A stretch of 44,552 nt of DNA from Peptococcaceae bacterium UBA7185 (GCA_002491065.1 DKVF01000097.1:1-44552); one strand, 5' to 3'. Counted from the first letter of the stretch, positions 6,180-14,255 are shown. The notes: a model not told the origin generated them from the sequence alone. Program-made: numbers and translations.

Positions 6180-7646
6180 ATGACAGGAGATGGGATGACG
6201 GCGGAGCAGCAATGCTTTGCCCAATATGGTTTGGACGATAGGATTTTGCAGACGTTGGAGTTGTTAGGCATGGAGCAGCCTACTGCGGTGCAGCGGGAAG
6301 TGATTCCTAATGTGTTGCAAAAGCGGGATCTCATTGCGCAGGCGCAGACTGGCAGTGGGAAGACGGCGGCTTATGGTATTCCGCTGTGTCAATTGGTGGA
6401 TTGGGAGGAAAATCATCCGCAGGTGTTAATTTTAACGCCCACCCGCGAGTTGGCCATGCAGGTACAGCAGGAAATCATGGATATCGGGAAGCTGAAGCGC
6501 ATCAAGGTGCCGGCATTGTATGGGAAGCATTCCTTCCGTCAGCAGGAAAAGGATTTAAAACAGAAGTCGCACATGGTGGTAGGTACGCCAGGACGGGTGT
6601 TGGACCATTTGGAGCGGGGAACGTTGTTTACTGGCTCTATTGGCTATCTTGTGCTTGACGAAGCGGACGAAATGCTGCATATGGGTTTTATAGAACAGGT
6701 GGAGCAGATTCTTTCCTATTTGCCGGAGGATCGAGTGACACTGCTGTTTTCCGCTACCATACCCAAGGCGGTGGAGGCGTTGGCACAGCAGTATCTGCGG
6801 GAGCCGTTGCGTATCACCATCGCGGGTGAGCCTGTGAGCAGTCGGGCCATCTCTCACGGATGGTATTGCTGTGATGACACAGAGCGGTTGGAATTGCTGC
6901 TGGGACTGTTGAAGGTGTACAATCCCGACAGTTGTATTATTTTCGCCAATATGCGCGCAGAGGTAGAGGATATTTACGATGCACTGTGGGAGGATGGTTT
7001 TAGCTGCGCCCGTCTGCATGGCGGTATGGAGCAGTGGGAGCGCACAGAAGTGATGCGGGATTTCAAAAAAGGGCTGTTCCGGTATCTGGTGGCTACAGAT
7101 GTAGCGGCGCGGGGTATTGATGTGGAAAATATCTCGCTGGTGGTGAATTATGAGCTGCCTCCGGAACGGGAAACCTATATTCACCGCATCGGTCGTACCG
7201 GTCGGGCCGGATTGTCCGGCACTGCTATTTCCCTGGTGGAATCCTGGGAACGACATGAACTGGAACAGATTGAGAAGCTGCTGCAATTGCCCATCGTGCA
7301 GTTGGAGCTTCCAACAGCGCAGGCGGTCGCAGAGGCGGAACCTGCATTTCGTGAGAAGATGGATGCCCAGCCGGAGGAAAAAGGCAGCAAACACGCTGCA
7401 CTTCATGCTAATATTCTCAAACTGCAAATTGCCGATGGGAAAAAGGCGAAAATTCGCCCTGTTGATATTGTGGGGACCATCTGTGCCATTCCCGGCGTGG
7501 AGGCGGCAGATATCGGCGTGATTCAGATTATGGATTGGACCAGCACGGTAGAAATCTTAAACGGCAAAGGTCCGCTGGTATGGAAAACATTGCAGACCAA
7601 GCCTATTAAGGCAAAGGTGCGCAAGGTGACAAAGGCGAAATTTTGA
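6180..7646 (+). CDS. DEAD-box RNA helicase with DbpA-type RNA-binding domain
   Basis: An ATP-dependent RNA helicase expected to act in ribosome assembly or RNA turnover. All core motifs are present: AQTGSGKT near residue 52, PTRELA, TPGR, DEAD near 159, SAT, ARGID and HRIGRTGRAG near 334. The last 80 residues (KKAKIRPVDIVGTICAIPGV onward) form a DbpA-like RNA-binding domain. That architecture resembles DbpA/DeaD-type enzymes; which rRNA element is bound cannot be told. The ATG at 6180 follows AAAAAGGAG by 9 bases; an upstream in-frame start at 6144 lacks such a box. The product is 488 aa. Confidence 0.93.
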   Translation: MTGDGMTAEQQCFAQYGLDDRILQTLELLGMEQPTAVQREVIPNVLQKRDLIAQAQTGSGKTAAYGIPLCQLVDWEENHPQVLILTPTRELAMQVQQEIMDIGKLKRIKVPALYGKHSFRQQEKDLKQKSHMVVGTPGRVLDHLERGTLFTGSIGYLVLDEADEMLHMGFIEQVEQILSYLPEDRVTLLFSATIPKAVEALAQQYLREPLRITIAGEPVSSRAISHGWYCCDDTERLELLLGLLKVYNPDSCIIFANMRAEVEDIYDALWEDGFSCARLHGGMEQWERTEVMRDFKKGLFRYLVATDVAARGIDVENISLVVNYELPPERETYIHRIGRTGRAGLSGTAISLVESWERHELEQIEKLLQLPIVQLELPTAQAVAEAEPAFREKMDAQPEEKGSKHAALHANILKLQIADGKKAKIRPVDIVGTICAIPGVEAADIGVIQIMDWTSTVEILNGKGPLVWKTLQTKPIKAKVRKVTKAKF

Positions 7647-7654
7647 AGAATGTT

Positions 7655-7682
7655 TTGACAATATGTAATAGTTTTGTTTAGA
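7655..7682 (+). promoter_or_regulatory. Possible promoter of small RNA after helicase gene
   Basis: A perfect TTGACA (7655-7660) begins 9 bases after the helicase stop, with a weak TTTAGA (7677-7682) at a 16-base spacing. Confidence 0.35.
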
Positions 7683-7689
7683 GAAAATG

Positions 7690-7835
7690 CAGATGTTGGC
7701 AGCATATTTGCTGCAGGATCACGCATAATAGAAAATGCCTCGGCAAACAGAGTCGCCTGAGGCAGTGAAGGACTTACAGTGTTTCAATGAATCAGCGAGG
7801 CTGCCGCCGTTAGTTGATTTGCTGTAAGTCTTTTT
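7690..7835 (+). ncRNA. Candidate structured RNA / elaborate terminator between helicase and mtnA
   Basis: Three consecutive helices are visible. GCAGCA/TGCTGC pairs 7699-7704 with 7709-7714. TGCCTC/GAGGCA pairs 7736-7741 with 7759-7764 and encloses GGC/GCC. GACTTACAG (7771-7779) pairs with CTGTAAGTC (7822-7830), encloses AATCA/TGATT and GGC/GCC, and is followed by TTTTT. A separate promoter for mtnA lies just downstream, so this unit ends before mtnA. It does not match the SAM riboswitch or other leaders I know. It is either an independent small RNA or an unusually complex helicase terminator. Confidence 0.45.
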
Positions 7836-7836
7836 A

Positions 7837-7865
7837 TTGTGTAACCTATCGGGGCATGATATACT
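7837..7865 (+). promoter_or_regulatory. Promoter of mtnA-aldolase gene
   Basis: TTGTGT (7837-7842), 17-base spacer, TATACT (7860-7865), 23 bases upstream of the ATG at 7889. Confidence 0.7.
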
Positions 7866-7888
7866 ACAACAGAAGGAGTGTGTTGACG

Positions 7889-9625
7889 ATGTTACCGAAG
7901 CCTATTTGGTTGGAGAATGGGAAGGTTTTTTTGATTGACCAGACGAAGCTGCCGGGGGAATTGTGCCAATTGGAGATTGCTACGGCAGAGCAGATGTGGG
8001 ATGCGATTAAAAGGCTGGTGGTGCGGGGCGCGCCGGCTATTGGTCTGGCGGCGGCTTTTGGCGTATGGCTGGGCGCGGCGCGCAGACTGGAAGCCGGGAC
8101 GCTGACGGTGGACAATTTTACGGCGGCGGTGGAGGAAATCGGCGCATATTTGGATACTGCGCGGCCTACAGCGGTGAATTTGCATTGGGCGGTGACGCGG
8201 ATGCAGGATGTGGCGGTGGCGCAGTGTGCTGCGGCGGGAGACGGGACGACAGCGGCGGAGCTGGTACAGGGATTGTATCAAGAATGTCAGCGAATGCTGG
8301 AGGAAGATATCGCGGCCTGCAGGGCAATCGGCGAATATGGCGCGGACTTGCTGCAGAATATTCCGAATTTTCAAGCAATGCTGACCCACTGCAATGCCGG
8401 CGCTTTGGCTACCAGCATGTATGGTACCGCTTTGGCGCCCGCCTATATTTTGCAGGAACGGCGGCGTCCTGTAGCGGTCTATTCCGACGAAACGCGGCCT
8501 CTATTGCAGGGTGCGCGGCTTACTGCGTGGGAGCTCAGCCAGAGCGGGATTCCGGTGACAACCATCTGCGATAATATGGCTGGCGTGGTTATGGCACAGC
8601 AAAAGGTGCAGGCGGTGGTTGTGGGCGCGGACCGCATTGCCGCCAATGGGGACACTGCCAATAAAATCGGGACCTATACGGTGGCGGTATTGGCAAAAGA
8701 GCATGGCATTCCTTTTTATGTGGCAGCGCCGCTGTCTACGGTGGATTTTTCCCTGCGGGATGGCAGTTTGATTCCTATTGAACAGCGGAAGGAGGAAGAA
8801 ATTCGCCAGTTTAACGGCCGTCAGACAGTACCTGACGCTGCGATGGTGTTTAATCCAGCCTTCGACGTGACGCCGGAGCGGTATATTACGGCGATTATTA
8901 CGGAGAAAGGTGTAGCCTATCCGCCCTTTGCGCAGAATCTGGAAGCGCTGCGGCTGGGAAAGCCTGCGCTGCAATGTGATGTACGTTCTCTGCAGCAGCA
9001 GGTTCTGACTGCCGCGCAGAGTATGGCCAGAGATGGGTTGAGCAGCGGCAGCTTCGGCAATCTCAGCATGGTGGACAGAGACCATGATTTGTTGGCCATT
9101 ACGCCGTCAGGGGTGCTGTATGACCAGATGAAAGCGGAAGATATCTGTATCGTGCATATAGACGGCAGTGAGATTGCAGGAGTACGCAATGGCTATAAGC
9201 CATCGTCGGAGCTGCCCATGCACTGCGCCATCTATCAGGCCCGTCCTGATTGCAGTGCAATTGTGCATACCCATGCGGCTTATTGTACTGCTTATGGAGC
9301 CAGCGGCCAGTTTTTGGGCGCGGTGATCAGTGAAATGGGCATGCTGGCTCCTGGTGCTATTCCTTTGGTTCCCTATTGCCCGCCGGGCAGTGGAGAATTG
9401 GCCCAGCAAACGGCAGACGCTTTGCGGGAAGCTAACGGATGTTTGCTGGCAAATCATGGCGCGGTGACCGTGGCGGATACCATGGAGCGGGCGTACATGC
9501 TGGCGCAGATTTTAGAGGACGGAGCTCGGGCAGCCTGTCTGGCCAGACAAATGGGCAGGGTTCAGGAGATTCCTGAAAAAGAAAGCGCAGCGTTGTTTGA
9601 GAAAATGAAACAGTACGGACGATAA
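7889..9625 (+). CDS. mtnA: Fused methylthioribose-1-phosphate isomerase and class II aldolase
   Basis: Residues about 1-345 are MtnA, which isomerises methylthioribose-1-phosphate (and related deoxyribose phosphates) to the ribulose form. RGAPAIG, LTHCNAGALAT with catalytic Cys168 and VVVGADRIAANG with Asp248 are intact. Residues about 365-578 are a class II aldolase/adducin domain with SSGSFGNLS, TPSG, SSELPMH, VHTHA (His460, His462) and LLANHGAV (His523), the expected metal ligands and catalytic glutamate region. The two domains would catalyse consecutive steps of the DHAP shunt, giving DHAP plus an aldehyde. ATG 7889 lies 10 bases after AGGAG. No stop or frameshift separates the domains. 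An MtnB-type dehydratase is the alternative for the second domain. Confidence 0.9.
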   Translation: MLPKPIWLENGKVFLIDQTKLPGELCQLEIATAEQMWDAIKRLVVRGAPAIGLAAAFGVWLGAARRLEAGTLTVDNFTAAVEEIGAYLDTARPTAVNLHWAVTRMQDVAVAQCAAAGDGTTAAELVQGLYQECQRMLEEDIAACRAIGEYGADLLQNIPNFQAMLTHCNAGALATSMYGTALAPAYILQERRRPVAVYSDETRPLLQGARLTAWELSQSGIPVTTICDNMAGVVMAQQKVQAVVVGADRIAANGDTANKIGTYTVAVLAKEHGIPFYVAAPLSTVDFSLRDGSLIPIEQRKEEEIRQFNGRQTVPDAAMVFNPAFDVTPERYITAIITEKGVAYPPFAQNLEALRLGKPALQCDVRSLQQQVLTAAQSMARDGLSSGSFGNLSMVDRDHDLLAITPSGVLYDQMKAEDICIVHIDGSEIAGVRNGYKPSSELPMHCAIYQARPDCSAIVHTHAAYCTAYGASGQFLGAVISEMGMLAPGAIPLVPYCPPGSGELAQQTADALREANGCLLANHGAVTVADTMERAYMLAQILEDGARAACLARQMGRVQEIPEKESAALFEKMKQYGR

Positions 9626-9719
9626 ACAAATGGCTTATTGATTTTTGCAGGGAAAGGAAATTTGGCACCCCTTGTTTTGGTTGCACATATGCTGTAACAG
9701 ACAGTGAGGTGAGTACAGC

Positions 9720-10175
9720 ATGACATGTCGTGCAATTTATACAGTGCGCCGGTTGACTCCGGCGGAGCAGCGATTGGTGCGGGAAACGTTGTTGGAGGGA
9801 AAGCAGCGCATTTTTTTGCAGCAGTTTGAGGACGGATTTCCCACGTTTCGCCATTATGGATTGGATATGGGCGATGGCACGGTGGTGCATTTCAGCGGAA
9901 AAATGGAATATATCCATGCCAACGCTTGGATTCAGCGCACCAGCTGCGCCGCCTTTTGTCGGGGCGGGGTGATCTGTCCGGCCTATGATGTGCGGTTTGC
10001 CTTTCCCCGGGAAGAAGTGGCACGGAGGGCCTTGAGCCAGGTGGGCTGCAATTTCGGCGGGTACAATTTTCTTTGCAACAATTGTGAGCATTTTGTGAAT
10101 TGGTGTGCCTGCGGACGGCGAATTTCCCGACAGGTGATGATGCGGGAACAGATTGAGGAGGATTTACAGGATTGA
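9720..10175 (+). CDS. LRAT-domain (NlpC/P60-like) protein
   Basis: The 151-aa protein has the lecithin-retinol-acyltransferase-type permuted papain fold. The candidate catalytic residues are His45 in RHYGLDMGDG, His57 in VVHFS and Cys122 in the hallmark NNCEHFVNW. Bacterial members are probable thiol hydrolases or acyltransferases of unknown substrate. No signal peptide or membrane segment is seen, so it is probably cytoplasmic. A GAGGTGAG box precedes the ATG at 9720. The stop overlaps the TTG start of ymdB, so the two are co-translated. The link to the neighbouring fusion gene is unknown. Confidence 0.8.
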   Translation: MTCRAIYTVRRLTPAEQRLVRETLLEGKQRIFLQQFEDGFPTFRHYGLDMGDGTVVHFSGKMEYIHANAWIQRTSCAAFCRGGVICPAYDVRFAFPREEVARRALSQVGCNFGGYNFLCNNCEHFVNWCACGRRISRQVMMREQIEEDLQD

Positions 10176-10948
10176 ATATTTTATTTGTAGGAGATGTGAC
10201 AGGCGAGGCAGGCTTGGCGAAAGTACAGCAGGAATTGGGGCGTTTGCGGCGGCAGTATCAGAGTGATTTGGTGATTGTCAATGGAGAAAATGCCGCAGAG
10301 CGCAACGGCATTACGGAACAGCAGTTTCGCGCGCTGCGCTTTGCAGGTGCAGATGTGGTGACCTTGGGAAATCATGCGTGGGCCAATCAGGATATTTACA
10401 ATTTTATAGATGGGGAGGAAACGCTGGTTCGTCCCTACAACTATCCTGAAGGCACGCCGGGACGGGGATACAGCATCGTTGATCTGGGACGGCTGCAGGT
10501 GGCTGTGGTGAATCTTCTGGGCAATGTGTATGTCAGTACATTGCCATCACCCTTTGCCGTGATTGATTCCTTATTGCAGGAAATTCAGCGGCAAGGTGTG
10601 CGGCATATTGTAATTGATTTGCACGGTGAGGCGACCTCGGAGAAGATTGCCTTTGCCCGCTATGTAGACGGACGGGTGAGCGCGGTGATGGGCACCCATA
10701 CCCATGTGCAGACAGCTGATGGATGCATATTGCCCAAGGGTACGGCATATATCAGTGATGTGGGCATGACTGGTGCCATTGACTCGGTGCTGGGTGTGAA
10801 AACAGAACTGGCGATACGACAGTTTACCAGCCAGATTCCGGTGCGTTTTCAGCACGCCCAGGGACCGGCGCGGTTGTGTGCGGTATGTGTGGAGTTGGAT
10901 GATAAAACCGGCAAAGCAAAAGGAATTACGCCCATACAGGTAGTGTAA
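10172..10948 (+). CDS. ymdB: YmdB-family metallophosphoesterase
   Basis: The 258-aa protein is a calcineurin-like phosphoesterase of the TIGR00282/YmdB type, in Bacillus a cyclic-nucleotide phosphodiesterase linked to multicellular behaviour and RNase Y. The motifs FVGDVTG, VNGENAAERNGIT, TLGNHAW and GTHTHVQTAD supply the metal ligands. The start is TTG at 10172, placed 9 bases after AGGAGG and overlapping the upstream stop. It precedes spoVS, the usual partner, but rny, which normally precedes ymdB, lies downstream beyond a divergent gene. Confidence 0.93.
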   Translation: MNILFVGDVTGEAGLAKVQQELGRLRRQYQSDLVIVNGENAAERNGITEQQFRALRFAGADVVTLGNHAWANQDIYNFIDGEETLVRPYNYPEGTPGRGYSIVDLGRLQVAVVNLLGNVYVSTLPSPFAVIDSLLQEIQRQGVRHIVIDLHGEATSEKIAFARYVDGRVSAVMGTHTHVQTADGCILPKGTAYISDVGMTGAIDSVLGVKTELAIRQFTSQIPVRFQHAQGPARLCAVCVELDDKTGKAKGITPIQVV

Positions 10949-11057
10949 AGAAAAAGAAAAGAAATTTTCTTCCAGAAAAAGGAATATTTCGTGGAGTGTT
11001 GAATATATAATAATATTCCAGATATTACTATATTTCATTATTCAGGAGGTAACGATG

Positions 11058-11318
11058 ATGGAAGTATTAAAAGTTTCAGCAAAATCAAATCCAAATTCTG
11101 TGGCAGGCGCGCTTGCCGGAGTGATTCGGGAACGGGGCGGTGCAGAAATGCAGGCCATCGGTGCAGGCGCGTTAAACCAGGCAGTAAAAGCAGTGGCAAT
11201 TGCGAGAGGGTTTGTAGCGCCCAGCGGTATTGATTTGATTTGTATTCCGGCTTTTACCGATATCATGATTGAGGAGGAGGAGCGCACAGCGATTAAGTTG
11301 ATTGTGGAGCCTCGTTAA
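11058..11318 (+). CDS. spoVS: Stage V sporulation protein S
   Basis: The 86-aa product (MEVLKVSAKSNPNSVAGALAG onset) is a near-textbook SpoVS, an Alba-like small protein affecting sporulation and septation. Length and the IRERGGAEMQAIGAGALNQA core are conserved. The ATG at 11058 has AGGAGGT 7 bases upstream; the ATG at 11055 is only 4 away. A -10-like TATAAT occurs at 11006-11011 with no clear -35, which could reflect an alternative sigma factor. SpoVS also occurs in non-sporulating relatives, so by itself it does not prove sporulation. Confidence 0.95.
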   Translation: MEVLKVSAKSNPNSVAGALAGVIRERGGAEMQAIGAGALNQAVKAVAIARGFVAPSGIDLICIPAFTDIMIEEEERTAIKLIVEPR

Positions 11319-11423
11319 TGCAGTTTCTTGACAGCAGTCGTTATCGCAGTATTCCAAGCATTCTTTTTGGGTTTTATCGCAGTGAATTATTTTGCTACCC
11401 ACTTTTTCATATAACTACTACAC

Positions 11424-11465
11424 GCAAAAAGCAGTTCTCTTAGGGAGAGCTGCTTTTTGCAGTTT
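11424..11465 (+). terminator. Intrinsic terminator after spoVS
   Basis: GCAAAAAGCAG (11424-11434) pairs exactly with CTGCTTTTTGC (11450-11460). The A and T tracts on opposite arms allow termination in both directions, also serving the convergent gene ending at 11561. Confidence 0.85.
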
Positions 11466-11560
11466 GCGGAGCAGGACACAGTGGTGAAGGATTATTCTTT
11501 GTAGGATGGCTTGACAAAGGAGCTGCCTTGGTCAATAAAATTAGGATCAAGTTAGCTCAT

Positions 11561-12193
11561 TCAGATTTTTTTGATGGGATGACGAAGTACCGTTTTCCAT
11601 TTTTCCGGCGCCACTCTTCTGGCGTCGGAGAGATAGATTTCATGATGGAGGCGGCTTGGGGAAAAGTCGTTTTCATATCCCTGTTTTTTGAGGTACTGGT
11701 CCATCAGCACAACACTGGCAGATTCCTCATCAAATGAGCCTACATGCATCATTTGCACGCACAGGCCTTCTGCAATAGTTAAAAATTCTACGCTGGAAAA
11801 ATCTCGCTTTTTCTTTTGCGTAGCCTCGGCGACAGCCCAGTCAAAGTCTGTCTTCTGCACAAAATCTGGCAGGCGAATGACGGAAATCCAATGAAATTCA
11901 TCCTTGCGGGTGTAGTCAAAGCCGCCAAAGCCCTCCTGCCACCAGAAGCCCTCCAGCGGCGGTACGACGTAATCAAAATAGCCTTCGATTTGATGATCAC
12001 TTTTTTTGCTCATTTTGATGGTATAGGCCAGTGCATACAGCAACTCAATGGAAACCTTGTATGCGCCGCCTTCTTCGTTGGGATTTCCCATTCCGCGGAC
12101 AGCCAGGTAATTCATTGCCGGAATTTCTACAATTTCCGGTTTGGCCTTGGGCAGATAAAATTCCTTGTATTCTTTTTTGTAATCAAAGGGCAT
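11561..12193 (-). CDS. GyrI-like small-molecule-binding domain protein
   Basis: The 210-aa protein resembles the GyrI/SOUL-type effector-binding family found free-standing in Firmicutes. It opens with KKEYKEFYLPK and has IPAMNYLAVRGMGNPN, VVPPLEGFWWQ and HHEIYLSDARR. No DNA-binding domain is attached, so it may sequester a ligand or a drug. The ATG at 12193 is preceded by GGAGGA on the complement. It sits on the opposite strand between spoVS and rny, interrupting a gene cluster that is continuous in other Firmicutes. Confidence 0.82.
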   Translation of the reverse strand: MPFDYKKEYKEFYLPKAKPEIVEIPAMNYLAVRGMGNPNEEGGAYKVSIELLYALAYTIKMSKKSDHQIEGYFDYVVPPLEGFWWQEGFGGFDYTRKDEFHWISVIRLPDFVQKTDFDWAVAEATQKKKRDFSSVEFLTIAEGLCVQMMHVGSFDEESASVVLMDQYLKKQGYENDFSPSRLHHEIYLSDARRVAPEKWKTVLRHPIKKI

Positions 12194-12358
12194 CTGTATT
12201 CCTCCTCATTCTTTATCATTCAGTCTGAGAGCTGCCAAGTCATATTTTTATTGTAGCATAGACGAAAATCCCTTACAAGAAATAAGTGGACTAGCGTGCA
12301 TTTGTTTGTGCTGGCAGGGATAGCCAATATAATAATTTTTTTGGTTTAAATATGCCCC

Positions 12359-12387
12359 TTGACAGGCGATACTAGAACTTATAAAAT
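12359..12387 (+). promoter_or_regulatory. Strong promoter of candidate RNA upstream of rny
   Basis: Perfect TTGACA (12359-12364), 17-base spacer, TAAAAT (12382-12387). It is one of the best sigma-A promoters in the window, and no protein gene follows for 280 bases. Confidence 0.75.
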
Positions 12388-12393
12388 TAATAA

Positions 12394-12584
12394 ATAAAGG
12401 TTTTGTCTGAAATTGCACCTGCCGTAGGTCAGGTTGTCTATATAAAATTGTAGTATGGTGATACATGTGATTGCATATACAGGTATATAGTTTTTACTGT
12501 GAACTGCAGATTTATATATGAAAGGAGCAGTCTGCCTTTTTACGGGCGACAATTTCAGCAAATCGGGATCCGGTTTGCTTTTTT
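12394..12584 (+). ncRNA. Candidate ~190-nt structured RNA (6S-like layout) or rny leader
   Basis: The 12257-12668 gap has no convincing gene, but it has a strong promoter and an intrinsic terminator about 190 nt apart. The ends of that transcript pair over a long range: CTGAAATTG (12407-12415) with CAATTTCAG (12550-12558), with TTTG/CAAA outside and CCGTA (12422-12426)/TACGG (12541-12545) inside across an internal loop. Weaker inner helices include CTATATA/TATATAG. One long rod with an internal bubble and this length resembles 6S RNA, but I see no decisive conserved sequence. Attenuation of rny is the alternative. Confidence 0.45.
12557..12584 (+). terminator. Intrinsic terminator upstream of rny
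   Basis: AGCAAA-T-CGG (12557-12566) pairs with CCG-G-TTTGCT (12570-12579), followed by a run of T to 12584. It ends the candidate RNA 85 bases before rny. Confidence 0.8.
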
Positions 12585-12668
12585 ATTGCAAAAGGATTTC
12601 GACTTTTACAGTATTACAATTCATGAAAATCTAAAAAATGAAAATGGGGAGGAGGAATTGAAAACAAG

Positions 12669-14207
12669 ATGACGCCAACATTGATTATTGCAGTCATCGT
12701 TGCTCTTGTAGTAGGTGCAGCTGCAGGCTACATCGTGCGCAAATCGGTGGGAGAGTCTAAAATAGGCTCCGCGGAAGAGGAAGCAGCCCGCATTATGGAG
12801 GAAGCTACTCGCAACACCGATGCAATCCGCAAGGAAGCTATGCTGGAAGCAAAGGATGAAGCTTACCGGATTCGCACGGAAGCCGAACAGGAAGTGAAAG
12901 AACGGCGCGCTGAACTGCAGCATTCGGAAAAACGCTTGATCCAGAAGGAAGAATCCATGGACCGCAAGTACGAAGCGCTGGAACAAAAAGAACAAAGCAT
13001 GCAGAGAACAGAGGCTCAAATTGAAAAAGTGCGAGCCAGTGTGGAACAGCTGTATGCGCAGCAGTCCGCTGAGCTGGAACGGCTGGCAGGCCTTACTATG
13101 GAGGAAGCGAAAGAACAGCTTTTGCATAAAGTAGAAGAAGAGATTACCCATGAAACAGCAGTGATGATCAAGGATATGGAAGCTGCTGCCAAGGAACAGG
13201 CGGATAAACGGGCCCGTGAGATCATCTCGTTGGCCATTCAGCGCTGTGCGGCGGATCATGTGGCGGAGACCACTGTATCGGTGGTATCTTTGCCCAATGA
13301 TGAAATGAAAGGCCGCATCATCGGGAGAGAAGGCCGTAATATCCGTACGCTGGAAACATTGACCGGTATTGATTTGATTATTGACGATACTCCGGAAGCA
13401 GTCATTTTATCAGGCTTTGACCCCATTCGCCGTGACATTGCCCGCGTTGCTCTGGAAAAACTCATTGTGGACGGCCGTATCCATCCAGCCCGTATCGAGG
13501 AAATGGTGGAACGGGCGCAGCGGGAAATTGAGCAGAAGATTCGCGAGGAAGGGGAACAGGCTACCTTTGAAACAGGGGTGCATGGACTCCATCCGGAAGT
13601 GATCAAGCTCTTGGGCCGTTTGAAGTACAGAACCAGTTACGGACAAAATGTGCTCAATCACTCCATTGAGGTGGCCCATCTGGCAGGGATGATGGCCGCA
13701 GAGCTGGGCGTGGACGTACAGCTGGCCAAACGCGCCGGTCTGCTCCATGATCTGGGCAAAGCGGTAGACCACGAGGTGGAAGGTCCGCACGTATCCATCG
13801 GTGCAGATTTGGCGAAACGCTATCGGGAATCCAAGGACGTTATCAACGCTATCGAAGCCCATCATGGCGATGTGGACCCGCGCACAGTGGAAGCAGTGCT
13901 GGTTGCCGCAGCAGACGCAGTATCCGCTGCCCGTCCGGGCGCACGGCGCGAAACCTTAGAATCTTATCTCAAACGCCTGGCCAAACTGGAGGAGATCGCC
14001 AATGAATTTGAAGGCGTAGAAAAATCCTTCGCAATTCAGGCAGGTCGAGAGATTCGCATTATGGTAAAACCGGATAAGGTAGATGACGCCGGCGCGGCAA
14101 AACTGTCCCGCGATATCGTAAAACGGATAGAAAAAGAACTGGAATATCCAGGTCAGATTAAAGTAGTCGTGGTGCGGGAAACTCGCTCTGTAGACTATGC
14201 AAAATAA
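12669..14207 (+). CDS. rny: Ribonuclease Y
   Basis: RNase Y is the membrane-anchored endoribonuclease that initiates mRNA decay. The 512-aa protein has an N-terminal transmembrane helix (LIIAVIVALVVGAAAGYIV, about 5-23) and a long Glu/Lys-rich coiled coil (about 35-180). A KH domain contains GRIIGREGRNIRTLE (near 215-230), and an HD domain contains HSIEVAHLAG, LLHDLGKA and AHHGD. Length and order are standard. A GGGGAGGAGG box lies somewhat far upstream of the ATG. It is monocistronic, closed by a strong terminator. ymdB and spoVS lie upstream but are separated by a divergent gene. Confidence 0.96.
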   Translation: MTPTLIIAVIVALVVGAAAGYIVRKSVGESKIGSAEEEAARIMEEATRNTDAIRKEAMLEAKDEAYRIRTEAEQEVKERRAELQHSEKRLIQKEESMDRKYEALEQKEQSMQRTEAQIEKVRASVEQLYAQQSAELERLAGLTMEEAKEQLLHKVEEEITHETAVMIKDMEAAAKEQADKRAREIISLAIQRCAADHVAETTVSVVSLPNDEMKGRIIGREGRNIRTLETLTGIDLIIDDTPEAVILSGFDPIRRDIARVALEKLIVDGRIHPARIEEMVERAQREIEQKIREEGEQATFETGVHGLHPEVIKLLGRLKYRTSYGQNVLNHSIEVAHLAGMMAAELGVDVQLAKRAGLLHDLGKAVDHEVEGPHVSIGADLAKRYRESKDVINAIEAHHGDVDPRTVEAVLVAAADAVSAARPGARRETLESYLKRLAKLEEIANEFEGVEKSFAIQAGREIRIMVKPDKVDDAGAAKLSRDIVKRIEKELEYPGQIKVVVVRETRSVDYAK

Positions 14208-14208
14208 C

Positions 14209-14255
14209 AAAAAGAGAAGGTCACTTTCCAGAGGAGAGTGATCTTCTCTTTTTGT
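14209..14255 (+). terminator. Intrinsic terminator after rny
   Basis: CAAAAAGAGAAG pairs with CTTCTCTTTTTG around an inner TCACT/AGTGA helix, starting at the rny stop codon. Positions here may be off by one base. Confidence 0.88.

Noticed and set aside
6555..7427. Long minus-strand open frame (290 codons) inside the helicase gene
   Set aside because: It lies opposite a complete, motif-rich helicase gene, has no ribosome binding site and has a Cys/His/Gln-rich composition typical of antisense shadow frames.
7736..7835. SAM-I or other methionine-linked riboswitch controlling mtnA
   Set aside because: The characteristic SAM-I core sequence and four-way junction are not seen, and mtnA has its own promoter downstream of the terminator.
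8065..8574. Gly/Ala-rich plus-strand frame (169 codons) inside the mtnA fusion
   Set aside because: Low-complexity alternate frame of a GC-rich stretch, within a gene with intact catalytic residues.
12248..12561. Short minus-strand frames upstream of rny
   Set aside because: They overlap a strong plus-strand promoter and the paired RNA ends, have no start signals, and show no conserved pattern.
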